Translations under genes and position numbers: made by a program
Assembly: GCA_023261545.1 (NCBI GenBank)
Contig: JAHFOS010000009.1
Coordinates: forward strand, 1 to 53,265
Direction of reading: 5' to 3'
DNA: 53,265 nt
DNA from: a bacterium
GTDB taxonomy: Bacteria; Planctomycetota; JADGBV01
The notes under the pieces: model-generated
Seen by the model: only the letters and a program-made list of their open reading frames with translations
Databases searched by the model: none
Told to the model about the DNA's origin: nothing
Shown: positions 7,940 to 17,900 of the stretch, one piece after another
Position numbering within the stretch: position 1 is the first letter of the stretch
Layout: the number at the start of each line of letters is the position of its first letter

Positions 7940-10196
7940 CCGGCGTCCCGCCGCCGTGTTCGGCCAGCCATTTTTGGGCGTCCACCATGATCTCGCGCTT
8001 GCCGCTGCCGCGCGCCGGGCTCACGAGGCCGCGCTCCTCCATCATCTCGACCAGGCGCGAAGACTTGTTGTAGCCCACCTTGAGCTGGCGCTGCACGAAG
8101 GAGGCCGAGGGCCGTCCGCTCTCCATGACGATGCGCACGGCCTGGGGGTAGAGTTCCTCGTCGTCGCCCTCGTCGTCCCCGGTGCCGCTCACGGTCGCGC
8201 TCATGGGCCGAGACTCCCCGCCCTGATGGTGGACTGGGACGCGGATGTCCTCGTATTCGGGTTCGCCCTGCTTCTTCCAGTGCTCCACGGCGCGTTTGAT
8301 CTCGTCGTCCGAGACGTAGATGCCCTGGGCGCGCACCAGCGAGGAGCTTCCGGGCGGCATGAGCAGCATGTCGCCGGAGCCCAGCAGCTTCTCGGCGCCC
8401 TTCTGGTCCAGGATGGTGCGGCTGTCAATAGCCGAGGTCACATGGAAGGCGATGCGCGTGGGCATGTTGGCCTTGATGAGGCCGGTGATGACGTCCACCG
8501 AGGGCCGCTGCGTGGCCAGGATGACGTGGATGCCCACGGCGCGGCTCTTCTGGGCGAGGCGCGTGATGTAGATCTCCACCTCCTTGGCGCCGGTGAGCAT
8601 GAGGTCCGAGAGCTCGTCCACCACGATGACGAAGTAGGGCATGGGCCACTCGATGTCCTCCATGCGCTCGCCCTCCTTGAGGACTTCGCGGATCTTGGCG
8701 CGCGGCAGTTTGTTGAAGCTGCGGATGTCCTTGGCCCCGAAGCGCGACAGCAGGTTGTAGCGCTCGTCCATGCGCGTGCAGGCCCACTCCAGGATGGAGG
8801 CGGCCTGGGAGGTGTCGTCCACCACCGGGGTGAGCAGGTGCGGGATGTCCTCGTAGATGTGCATCTCCACCACCTTGGGGTCAATCAGGATGAGGCGCAC
8901 GCTCTCGGGCGAGTGGTGCAGCAACAGGCTCACGATGATGCCGTTGATGCATACCGACTTGCCCGAGCCCGTGGTGCCGGCCACCAGCAGGTGCGGCATG
9001 CGCGTGAGGTCCGAGATGAGCGGCTCCCCCACCACGTCCTTGCCGAGCAGCATGGGCAGCACCATGCGGCTCACGGCGTCCTTGTAGTGGGGATGCTCCA
9101 GCACCGAGCGCAGGTTCACCGTCTGTTTCTGGATATTGGGCACCTCGATGCCGACGGTGTCGCGGCCGGGGATGGGCGCGACGAAGCGCACGCTCTGGGC
9201 CTTGAGCTTCATGGCCACTTCGTTGGAGAGGGATGTCACCTTGTTCACGCGCACGCCCTCCTCCAGCGCCAGCTCGAACTGCGTGATGGTGGGGCCGTGG
9301 CGCATGCCCACCACCTTGCAGCCGACCTTGAACACCTCGAACATCTCCTCCAGGCTGCGGCCGCGTTCCTTGAGCACCGCCGCGCCATCGGAGACGGCCG
9401 GAGCGGCGGCGTCCAGGATAGAGTCGGGCGGCAACGCGAAGTTCCTGGGCTTTTTGATGGGCGAGGCGTGGCGCACTCCCGGCGGCAACGCCGGGCTGGC
9501 CTTGCGCTCGGCGGCGGGACGCGCCGGTGCGCCGGTGCCCTCGGGTTCCTCCGCCGGATCGGGAAGGATCTGGATGGGCGGCTGCAAGATGGGTTCGCCC
9601 TTGCCTTTCTTGGGCTCGACACCTTTATCCAGCGCTGGTTCACCGGCTCCCGGGGCCGGGGCGGGACCGCGCAGGCGCGGCAGCGCCCAGGCGTCCGCGA
9701 GCACGGTGCCGAGGTCCAAGCTCAGGTACAGCAGGGCCAGCCCGGCGACCACAAGCAGCCAGGTTCCCGCCCGGCCCAGGTGTTCGAGCAGGATGTCGCC
9801 GAAAAAAGTCGCGAACACCCCGCCGTAAGAGGGGGCCCAGGGAGGCGTTTCCTGGTTGAAGAGGTAGATGGCAAGAGAGAAAACGGGCAGGGAGAGCATC
9901 AGCCCGTGCAAAAAGCCCGCCGCGCTCAGCTTTTCGGCTCGCAGCAAACGGTAGCAGAGGTAGAGCGCCAGCAGCGGGAGCGCCCAGTAAGCCTCGCCGA
10001 AGGCCAGCAGCACGGCAGAAGCGAGGTGCGCTCCGAGCCAGCCGCAGGCATTGGCCGCGGGCTCGTGCGGGGGATGGGCGAAAACGGCGACATCGCCCGG
10101 ATCGAAGGTGAGCCGCGAGAGCGCCAGGAAAGCCGCCAGCAGCACCAGCAGGACGCCGGCGGCTTTGCGCGTGGCGGGCAGAGCGGAGGCTTGCAC
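7908..10196 (-). CDS. ftsK: DNA translocase FtsK/SpoIIIE
   Basis: 762 aa, GTG start. The N-terminal 190 residues contain four or so membrane segments (for example AAGVLLVLLAAFLALSRL), followed by a Pro/Ala-rich linker, the RecA-like motor and a C-terminal winged-helix gamma domain. The motor shows Walker A GTTGSGKS near residue 410 and Walker B LILIDPK. The gamma domain (RQLKVGYNKSSRLVEMMEERG) normally reads polar KOPS/SRS-type DNA sequences. The protein pumps chromosome ends across the division septum. Length is typical of the short-linker SpoIIIE/FtsK type. It begins 3 bp after the aminotransferase stop and overlaps kbl downstream, so ilvE-ftsK-kbl looks like one transcription unit. Confidence 0.95.
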   Translation of the reverse strand: MQASALPATRKAAGVLLVLLAAFLALSRLTFDPGDVAVFAHPPHEPAANACGWLGAHLASAVLLAFGEAYWALPLLALYLCYRLLRAEKLSAAGFLHGLMLSLPVFSLAIYLFNQETPPWAPSYGGVFATFFGDILLEHLGRAGTWLLVVAGLALLYLSLDLGTVLADAWALPRLRGPAPAPGAGEPALDKGVEPKKGKGEPILQPPIQILPDPAEEPEGTGAPARPAAERKASPALPPGVRHASPIKKPRNFALPPDSILDAAAPAVSDGAAVLKERGRSLEEMFEVFKVGCKVVGMRHGPTITQFELALEEGVRVNKVTSLSNEVAMKLKAQSVRFVAPIPGRDTVGIEVPNIQKQTVNLRSVLEHPHYKDAVSRMVLPMLLGKDVVGEPLISDLTRMPHLLVAGTTGSGKSVCINGIIVSLLLHHSPESVRLILIDPKVVEMHIYEDIPHLLTPVVDDTSQAASILEWACTRMDERYNLLSRFGAKDIRSFNKLPRAKIREVLKEGERMEDIEWPMPYFVIVVDELSDLMLTGAKEVEIYITRLAQKSRAVGIHVILATQRPSVDVITGLIKANMPTRIAFHVTSAIDSRTILDQKGAEKLLGSGDMLLMPPGSSSLVRAQGIYVSDDEIKRAVEHWKKQGEPEYEDIRVPVHHQGGESRPMSATVSGTGDDEGDDEELYPQAVRIVMESGRPSASFVQRQLKVGYNKSSRLVEMMEERGLVSPARGSGKREIMVDAQKWLAEHGGGTPGAAEEEDEQG

Positions 10197-10199
10197 CGG

Positions 10200-11051
10200 T
10201 TATCCTTGGGTGAGCTCCCGGAACAGCGCTTGCAGCCGCTGTGTCACCGGACCGGGCCGGCCGTGGCCCACGGTGCGCCCGTCCACCGCGGTCACCGAGA
10301 TTATTTCCGCCGCCGTGCCGGTGAGGAAACACTCGTCGGCGACGTAGAGGTCGTAGCGGTTGAGGTCGCGCTCGCGGCAGGGGAGACCGGTTTTCGCCGC
10401 GAGCTCCAGCACCACCTGGCGCGTCACGCCCATGAGGATGCCGGCGGATTCCGGGGGCGTGGCGATTTCACCGCGGCGCACGATGAAGATATTGTCGCCC
10501 GTGGCCTCGGCCAGGAACCCCTGGGTGTTGAGCATCAGCACCTCCATCTTGCCGGCCTCGAGCCCTTCTATTTTGGCCAGGATGTTGTTGAGGTAGTTGA
10601 GGCTTTTGATGTGCGGGTTCAGGGCTTCGGGGTTGGTGCGCGGAGTCGCGGCGGTGATCACCGACATGCCGTTGTCGTAGAGTTCCTTGGGATAAAGCGC
10701 TATTTTGCCGGCGATGATCACCACGCCCGGATGCTGGCACAAGCGCGGGTTGAGGCCCAGGTCGCCCTCGCCACGCGAGATGATGACGCGCAGGTACGCA
10801 TCCTCCAGGTGGTTGCGGCGCAGCGCCTCGTAGCAGAGATCGGCGAGCGCCTTTTTCTCCAGGGGCGGCGCGAGGCTGATGGCCTTGGCGGAATCGTAGA
10901 GGCGATCCAAATGCTGTTCCAGGCGGAAAATGCGACCGTGGTAGGCGCGGATGCCCTCGAAGACGCCATCCCCGTAGAGGAAACCGTGGTCGAAGACCGA
11001 GATGCGCGCCTCCTCCTTGGGGACGAAAGATCCGTTGATATAGACCTGCAC
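10200..11051 (-). CDS. ilvE: class IV aminotransferase, branched-chain amino acid aminotransferase-like
   Basis: 283 aa from the likely GTG at 11051 (reading VQVYINGSFVPKEEARIS); longer upstream frames run into the divergent gene's 5' region and look non-coding. It is a fold-type IV PLP enzyme: ISVFDHGFLYGDGVFEGIR near the N-terminus, the lysine-bearing NPHIKSLNYLNNILAK near residue 150, and the phosphate-binding GILMGVTRQVV and TGTAAEIISVTAVDGR. These transfer the amino group between branched-chain amino acids and 2-oxoglutarate; D-amino-acid transaminase and aminodeoxychorismate lyase share the fold, so the substrate is not certain. It is the first gene of the ilvE-ftsK-kbl run and divergent from the cyclase gene, with about 106 bp between the two starts. 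Confidence 0.82.
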   Translation of the reverse strand: MQVYINGSFVPKEEARISVFDHGFLYGDGVFEGIRAYHGRIFRLEQHLDRLYDSAKAISLAPPLEKKALADLCYEALRRNHLEDAYLRVIISRGEGDLGLNPRLCQHPGVVIIAGKIALYPKELYDNGMSVITAATPRTNPEALNPHIKSLNYLNNILAKIEGLEAGKMEVLMLNTQGFLAEATGDNIFIVRRGEIATPPESAGILMGVTRQVVLELAAKTGLPCRERDLNRYDLYVADECFLTGTAAEIISVTAVDGRTVGHGRPGPVTQRLQALFRELTQG

Positions 11052-11157
11052 CGGATAAACCCTGATAAAATATAGCCCCAGCACCGCCGCTGCAATGATT
11101 GGGGAGCCGGGGAGCCGGCTTTCCCCTTTGCGACCCGCGGCTAGAATGTTCCCCCGA

Positions 11158-14100
11158 ATGGCGCAGGCTCCCTCCAAAAAAGGCAAGAAGAAGCGCAACA
11201 CCGGCAGGCTGGTACTGTCCGGCCTCGCCATCGGAGCCGTGTGCGGGTTGCTGGTGGCCCTGGCCACGCTGATGCCCTTCCTGCGCCGCCTGGAGCTCAT
11301 CAGCCTGGACTGGCGTTTCCAGAAACGCAAGCCCATCGTGACCTTGCCCGAAGTGGGCTACGTCAACATGGACAACGAGTCCTGCGACATGGCCGGAAGC
11401 TGGCCCTGGACGCGCAACATGCACGTGGCGTTGGTGAAAACGCTCAAGTTCTACGGGGCGCGCGCCGCCGGCTACGACGTGTTCTACGCCGAGCCCAGCA
11501 ACGTTTACGTGCTGCCGCCCGCGCCGGGAGCGGCGGCCTCTCCCGCCCTCACGAAGGATATCTTCCGCTATTACGACGCGGAGTTCGAGCACGCGCTCAA
11601 GGAGGCGGGCATCATCTACCTCGGCGAGTACCTGGCCCAGCCCAAACAGTACAAACTTTCCGATAAAAAAGAGGATATCGAGGACTTCGTGAGCAAGACT
11701 CGCAAGAACTGGAACACCGAGCAGAAGGCGAACTACGAGGCGGTCCTGCCCTACACGATAGGTTCCCTGCCCTTCCTCGCGAACGCCGTGGACTGGAACG
11801 TGGACATCACCGTGCCTCTGGCGAGCCTGTCCAAGGCCTCGGCGGGCGTGGGTTTCGAGCAGATCGTGCCCGATGCCCTCACCGGCACGGTGTATGACTA
11901 TCCCATGTTCCTCTACTACGACGGGCACCTGCACCCCTCGCTGGCGCTCATCATCGTCAAGAACGCCCTGGGCATTGACCTCGCCAGCGTGCGCGGCAAA
12001 ACCGGAGAGTACATTGAAATGGAGGCCACCCGCCCCTTCCGCAGCTCCTCGGGGGTTGAGGTCCCGCCGGCGACCTTCCGCATCCCGGTCAACGAAAAAA
12101 TGCGCCTGCGCATGAACTGGTCGGGGCCTTATTTCGACACCTTCTTCCACATCTCCTACAAGCAACTGGCCTTCTACTACGCGCTGAATGAGGCCAAGCG
12201 GGTCATGCGCGAGCACCCGCCCGAGCCGGCAAAAGCCGGTGAGTCCGCCGCCGCCCTCGTGGAGCTGATGCGCCGCGACAAGATGGTGCCGCCGGAGGAG
12301 ATGCGGCCCCTGGCCGAGGAAGCGGCCTTCGCCGCCTTATGCGCTCCGCGTCTGAACCAGCCCGACGCCGAGCTGCTGGCCATGGGAAGTTCCTGGGTCA
12401 AGACGGCCGACCCCGCAAGGGTGCTCCAGGGCCTGCGGCTGGCCGATGAGGTGCGCGCGCGGGCCAACCCGCAGGATCGCGACCACGCCCTGGCCCACCT
12501 CGCTGACGCCGATACCCTTGACTTTAAGAGCTTCGCGCCGGATACCACCAGGTTTCCCAAGCTCGATGCCGACCACCAGCGCGAGATCGCCCGCAACGTG
12601 CTGGGGTTCCTGGCCAAGGGCGAGCTCGACAAGGTGCAGCCGCTGTATTTCCCTCCCTGCCTGAAGTCCCGCGCGGGCGGCAAGGATATCGCCCTCTCGC
12701 CGACCATGCTGCAGGACAAGATCCTCATGATCGGCCTTGAGGGCGAAGGCACCATTGACCTCAACCCCCAGCCCTACCAGAAGGCCTGCGCCATGGTGGC
12801 GCTGCACGCCAACGCCATCAACACCCTCATCACCCACCAGTTCCTGCACTACCCGCGGCCCGCGGAAACCCTGGCGTGGATTTTCGGCTTCGCCCTGCTC
12901 ATGGGCGTGGTCTCCTACCTCTTCTCGGAGGCGGTGGGGGCGGTGTTCCTGGTGCTGTGTCTCGCGGCCTTCGCCGGCTACGTCCTGCAGCGCTTCTCCG
13001 CCGCCGGCCACCACGTGGAGTGGGTGGCGCCTTCGCTGGCGCTGGTGTTCACGCACCTCGTCTCCATGGGCGTGCAGCTCTACCTCGCCTTCCGCGAAAA
13101 GCAGAAGGTGAAGGGCATGTTCGGCAAGATGGTTTCCCCCGACGTGCTCAAGGTGATGTCGGAAAACCCCGACTTATTTTCGCTTTCCGGCGTGCGCCAG
13201 TCCTGCACCAGCTACTTCAGCAGCCTGGAGGGCTTCGCCGACATGGCCAAGGGCGTCACGGCGCAGGAGCTGCCGGGCCTCTTGAGCCATTACCTCACGC
13301 CCGCGAGCCAGATCATCACCAGCTACGAGGGTTACATCGATAAGTACGAAAGCCATATCATCATGGCCGACTTCGGCGTGCCCATCCCCGACACGCGGCA
13401 CACGGCGAAATGCCTGTTCGCCTCCATCGAGCAGCAGCTCGACCTCCGCGCCTTCAAGCTCTACGTGCGGGCGCGCTTCGGCAAGAAGGTGGTGACCTCC
13501 ATGGGCGTGAACACGGGCTTCGTGTCGGCGGGCAACATGGGGAGCGACAAGAAGATGCAGTACACCATCATGGGCGACACCGTGAACACCGCGGCGCGCT
13601 TCCGCCCCGCCAACTGGATCTACAACCAGCTCGGCAGTATCGTCATCGGCGAGGGCACCTATCCCCTGGCCAAGGACTTCGTGGAGGCGCGCATCCTGGA
13701 CAAGCTGCTCCTCAAGGGCAAGCTCAAGCCCATCACCATCTATCAGGTGATGGGCTGGCACTCCGAGGCTTACCGCGAATTGCGCAAAGGCGTGGACGTG
13801 CTGCCGCTGCTGCGCACCTGCTGGACGCGGCTGCCGCCCGAGAAGATCCACGGCTATGAGGTGCTGTGGAGCGATTATGCAAAGCACACCCAGAGCGGCT
13901 TGGCCCGGGAGATTCGCGATTTCTTTGCCGGTCAGGTGGAGCGATCCGCGCAACTCCTGCTCCTGGAGCTCAAGGGCCAGATCGTCGAGACCTGGCGCAA
14001 TTACCTCATCGAGGAGGAGCATTTCAAGGGGCTGGCCGGCCGCGGCTACACCCCCCTCAAGGCGGGCAGCGACTGGAAGGAGAAGCTCCACACCTGGACG

Positions 14101-14652
14101 GAGCACATCGAGGCGGACCTGGAGGAACTCCAGCACAAGGCCGGGGACAAACCCGAGGCCCACAAGCTGCACCTCAGCCTCGACGACATCTACGAAAAGG
14201 TGCACGCCCTGAAGGAGCGCCTGGCCTTGGAGGCAGAGCTGCCGCCCCCGCTCAAGAAGACCTGGGAGGACGTGCGCGCTTACATCTCCACGGATTACGG
14301 CGGCGATGCCACCGAATATGCGCGCCAGTACGAGGAGCTGTTCCGCGGTTACGAGACCGAGGCCGTGGCCTTCGCCGAAAAGGTGGCCGCCCGCCGCGAG
14401 GAGTACCACGAGACCATGGCCATCGCGGGCTCACTCACCGAAGAGCAGCGCTCGGGCCGCGCGGCCTATGAAGGGGGGCTGGGCTGCTACTGGAAGCGCG
14501 ACTGGGACGGGGCGGAAGCCAAGTTCAAGGAGGCCCTGAAACACATGCCCGGCGACAACGCCGCCACCTGCCTCATGGATCGCGTGGGCGAGTACCGCAA
14601 GACCCCGCCCAAGGACAACTGGCAGGGGGAGTTCGTCCAGACCAAGAAATGA
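11158..14652 (+). CDS. CHASE2-domain class III nucleotide cyclase homologue lacking metal-binding Asp (C2-like half)
   Basis: 1164 aa from ATG 11158 (upstream in-frame starts at 11095 and 11146 are possible). Layout: basic N-terminus, membrane segment about 17-42, extracytoplasmic CHASE2 sensor (LISLDWRFQKRK, SWPWTRNMHVALV, AAGYDVFYAEPS), membrane segments about 570-650, class III cyclase domain about 660-860, and a C-terminal region ending in a TPR-like motif (YWKRDWDGAEAKFKEALKHM). The two metal-ligand aspartates are replaced: FSSLEGF has Ser689, and KYESHII has His733. The transition-state residues Asn810 and Arg814 (GDTVNTAAR) and the adenine-selecting pair Lys729/Thr803 remain. Alone it should be inactive; with the next gene's product it supplies the C2-type half. 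Divergent from ilvE. Confidence 0.9.
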   Translation: MAQAPSKKGKKKRNTGRLVLSGLAIGAVCGLLVALATLMPFLRRLELISLDWRFQKRKPIVTLPEVGYVNMDNESCDMAGSWPWTRNMHVALVKTLKFYGARAAGYDVFYAEPSNVYVLPPAPGAAASPALTKDIFRYYDAEFEHALKEAGIIYLGEYLAQPKQYKLSDKKEDIEDFVSKTRKNWNTEQKANYEAVLPYTIGSLPFLANAVDWNVDITVPLASLSKASAGVGFEQIVPDALTGTVYDYPMFLYYDGHLHPSLALIIVKNALGIDLASVRGKTGEYIEMEATRPFRSSSGVEVPPATFRIPVNEKMRLRMNWSGPYFDTFFHISYKQLAFYYALNEAKRVMREHPPEPAKAGESAAALVELMRRDKMVPPEEMRPLAEEAAFAALCAPRLNQPDAELLAMGSSWVKTADPARVLQGLRLADEVRARANPQDRDHALAHLADADTLDFKSFAPDTTRFPKLDADHQREIARNVLGFLAKGELDKVQPLYFPPCLKSRAGGKDIALSPTMLQDKILMIGLEGEGTIDLNPQPYQKACAMVALHANAINTLITHQFLHYPRPAETLAWIFGFALLMGVVSYLFSEAVGAVFLVLCLAAFAGYVLQRFSAAGHHVEWVAPSLALVFTHLVSMGVQLYLAFREKQKVKGMFGKMVSPDVLKVMSENPDLFSLSGVRQSCTSYFSSLEGFADMAKGVTAQELPGLLSHYLTPASQIITSYEGYIDKYESHIIMADFGVPIPDTRHTAKCLFASIEQQLDLRAFKLYVRARFGKKVVTSMGVNTGFVSAGNMGSDKKMQYTIMGDTVNTAARFRPANWIYNQLGSIVIGEGTYPLAKDFVEARILDKLLLKGKLKPITIYQVMGWHSEAYRELRKGVDVLPLLRTCWTRLPPEKIHGYEVLWSDYAKHTQSGLAREIRDFFAGQVERSAQLLLLELKGQIVETWRNYLIEEEHFKGLAGRGYTPLKAGSDWKEKLHTWTEHIEADLEELQHKAGDKPEAHKLHLSLDDIYEKVHALKERLALEAELPPPLKKTWEDVRAYISTDYGGDATEYARQYEELFRGYETEAVAFAEKVAARREEYHETMAIAGSLTEEQRSGRAAYEGGLGCYWKRDWDGAEAKFKEALKHMPGDNAATCLMDRVGEYRKTPPKDNWQGEFVQTKK

Positions 14653-14653
14653 G

Positions 14654-14908
14654 GCACATCCGAATAATGCGAACCTCTGGTGGTGTCTCCTCCCAGTTTT
14701 TTCCTGGTGCTCCGTGCCCTCAACTCGGATTTATCCACAGATTACACCGATGGGCACTGATTAAAGAGACCCGTCACGATTGGTTGTTTTCTGTGTTAAT
14801 CTGTGTTCTCTGTGGAAAAATCCCCCCGGTATTACATTTGACTTCCGTCTTGCCAGATCGTGGCCTCGCGTGAAAACTTTTGAAAAGTACGCATTATTCG
14901 GATGAGCC
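14654..14908. mobile_element. 255-bp MITE, copy 1, with 9-bp target duplication
   Basis: A non-coding element with imperfect terminal inverted repeats (left GCACATCCGAATAATGCG, right end the reverse of GGCTCATCCGAATAATGCG). It is flanked by a perfect 9-bp direct repeat, AGAAATGAG, at 14645-14653 and 14909-14917. The interior carries the motifs ATCCACAGATTACACCGAT and GTGTTAATCTGTG, and an inverted, clearly homologous copy lies at 23462-23718. There is no transposase, so it is a non-autonomous element. The target duplication contains the upstream cyclase's stop codon: removing the element and one repeat leaves 22 bp between that stop and the next gene's TTG start. Confidence 0.85.
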
Positions 14909-14938
14909 AGAAATGAGCCCGGCGCCGAGTTCGCTACC

Positions 14939-17900
14939 TTGAAACCGCTGCTGAACCTGCTCGCGAAAAGCCGCCTGTTCCAGGGAGCCTTGTTGGGGAT
15001 CATCGTCGCCCTGCTGATCCTGGTACTCAAGGCCGTCGGCGTTTTCTCCAAGCCGGACTTCACCCTGCTCAACTCTTTCTACGTGCTGCGGCGCGACGTG
15101 AAGAACCATGAGAACATCGCGCTCTGGACCATCTACGACAATTCGGTGGCCCTGAGCCGCTGGCCCTGGGGCTGGAACAAATACGCCGAGTCCTTCCGCG
15201 TGCTCCAGAACTACGGCGCCCACCTCGGCCTGGTGATGGAGGACACCTTCGACGCGCCGGGCAGCATCGTCGTGAACCCCGACCGCGCCGCTGAAATGGA
15301 GAAGCAGCTCAAGGAAAAACTGGCCGCCGGGCTTTCCGGCGAGGCGCTGCATCAGGAGCTGGCGAAACTGGTACCCGACTACAACGGGGATTTCCGCCGC
15401 GTGCTCCAGGATTATCCCCACGCCATCCTGAGCAACTCCTTCGTCATCCCCGACCACCAGGACGATCCGGCTGAGCTTCGGCGCCGCACGGAGGAGCGCA
15501 AGAACCGCTTCATCCAGGCCAAACGCGAGGCCGTCGAGGGCTTGCGCCGCTTCGGTCAGCCCTGGCCGGCCGGGCCGGGCCAGTTGCTGCAGGCCGTGGA
15601 CGTGGTGCCGGTGACCGCCGAGCTGGTCCCGCTCGTCCAGGGCGTGGGCTTCAACCGCATCATCCCCGATGAAGACGGCGTGGTGCGCCGATCTCCGGCC
15701 CTGGTCTATTACGACGGCACCATCTTCTTTTCCCAGGGCGTCGTCGCCGCCGCCCATTACCTCGGGTGCAAAATCGAGGATATCGAAGTGCAGCCGGGCC
15801 GCTTCCTGCGCTTCAGGAACGTGCGCTCGCCGCGCGGCGGCAACCTCGAAATCCCCATTGACGAGCGCGGCATGATGTACATCAACTGGACCGCCAGGGA
15901 TCAGCACCAGAACCTGAAATCCTATATGTTCAGCGTGATCGGCCACTTCGCCGTGCGCGACATGGCGCGGCGCATGGTCCCGAGCGAGCCCTTTCAGCCG
16001 GAAATGAAGGCCGTGGAAGAGCTGTTGCAGCGTTTCCAGGGTAGCGTGGCCCAGGCGGGGCTCATCAGCCCGGAAGACCTCCCGAAGATCTTCTACGAGT
16101 CCCTCTACCTCTGGTTCGCGCGCACGGTCCTGGACCTTATGGACGACAAGTTCGACGGCAAGGATGCCGTCGAGAAGGCCTGGGAGCTCTTCGAACCTCT
16201 GAAGCATCCCTTCTATGGACCGCGCGGCAAGGAGTCCGCCATTGAACTCTACGAAATAGACTACGTGGGCATCTACGAAAGCCTCTTCCTCAACCAGATC
16301 ATGGCCCGCGAGTTGGCCAGGGGCAAAGAGCACACCCTGACCGAGCTCATGGATGCGCTCGGCGTAGAGGGAAACATGGCTTCGATCTACCACCTCATTT
16401 ACCAGCACGGCATGAACAATCAGACCGTCATGGAAATACTTCAGGCCATGATGGACGCCGACCTCGTCTCCGACATCGTGCAACTCAAGAAAGACATCGT
16501 TTTCAGCGTAAAGTTCAGCGCGGAGGACGAGGCGGCGTATGGCAAACGCCTGCTCGAAAAGAAACTCGGGAAAAGCCTGGATGAGATTGAAAAAGCCGGC
16601 TACCTCATTCCCTACCGCTACGTGCGCGCGAAACGCCGCTGGATCGAAAACAACTACGAGATGGCGCGCCAGGTCCTGCGGGGCGGGCGTGGCGCCGAAG
16701 TCGGGCCGCTCTGCTTTCCGCCTTCCATCCATGTGAAAGTGGCCGGGGTGGAGCGTGACGTGACGCTGCTCGACTTCAAGGACAAGGCCGTCTTCATCGG
16801 CCTCACGGCCACGGGCTTGAACGCCCTGAACCCGACGCCTTACTCGCAGCGCGACCCCATGGCGTCGCTCACTCCCATGGTGATGAACACCATCCTTACG
16901 GGCGCTTTCATCCACGACATGCGCTTCCTGGAAATCCCCATGGTAGCGTTCTGTGCCATCGTCATGGCCATCGTCGCCCTCACGACGCGCATCTGGATCA
17001 CCTTGCCCCTGTTCATTCTCGGCGTCCTCGCCCATTTCTACGGCGGCTTCCTGATCTTCGAGGCGCGCGGCTTCATCGTGCCCGTGATCACCCCCGTGCT
17101 GGCCCTGGTGCTGGGGTTCGTGGCGGCTCTGCTCTTCCAGTACTGGGAGCAGCAGCGCGAGAAGCGCCGCATCCGCGGCATGTTCGCCGCCATGGTGAGC
17201 CCCGAGGTGCTGGCCATGATGGAGAACGAGCCCGAGAAATTCTCGCTGCGCGGCGAGAAGGTCGAGGCCAGCATGTTCTCCTCGGACGTGAGCGGCTTCA
17301 CCACCATCTCCGAGGGCGTCACCGCCCAGGAGCTCGCCAACATCTTGAACCTCTACCTCACGCCCATGAGCAACCTGGTGATGACCTACAAGGGCTACGT
17401 GGAGAAGTACGAGGGCGACGCCATCAAGGCCGATTTCGGCCTGCCCGTGGCCGATTCCGGCCACGCCTGGAAGGCCTGCTGGAGCGCCCTGTTGCAGCAG
17501 GAGGAACTGTGGGTGGTGCAGCGCATGCTGCAGCTCAAGTACGGCGTGCTCATCAAGGCGCGCATGGGCGTCAACACCGGCACCGTGAGCGCGGGCAACA
17601 TGGGCAGCGAGAACAAGATGCAGTATTGCGCCCTGGGCGAGGCCGTGGCCATGGCCGAAGAGCTCGAGCCCTCCAACAAGATGTGGGAGACCTGGATCGC
17701 CATCGGTCCCGAGACCCACCGCCAGTCCGAGGATCGCATCCTCACCCGGCTGCTGGACCAGGTGGCCTACGCCCACGTGACCCAGCCGGTTTACGAGGTG
17801 CTGGGCTGGCGCAAGGAGCGGTTCCTCGAGTACTGGAAAGGCCAGCCCGTCCCCAAGCTCGCCGTCGAGGGCTGGGATCGCATCATCCCCGAGAAGATCC

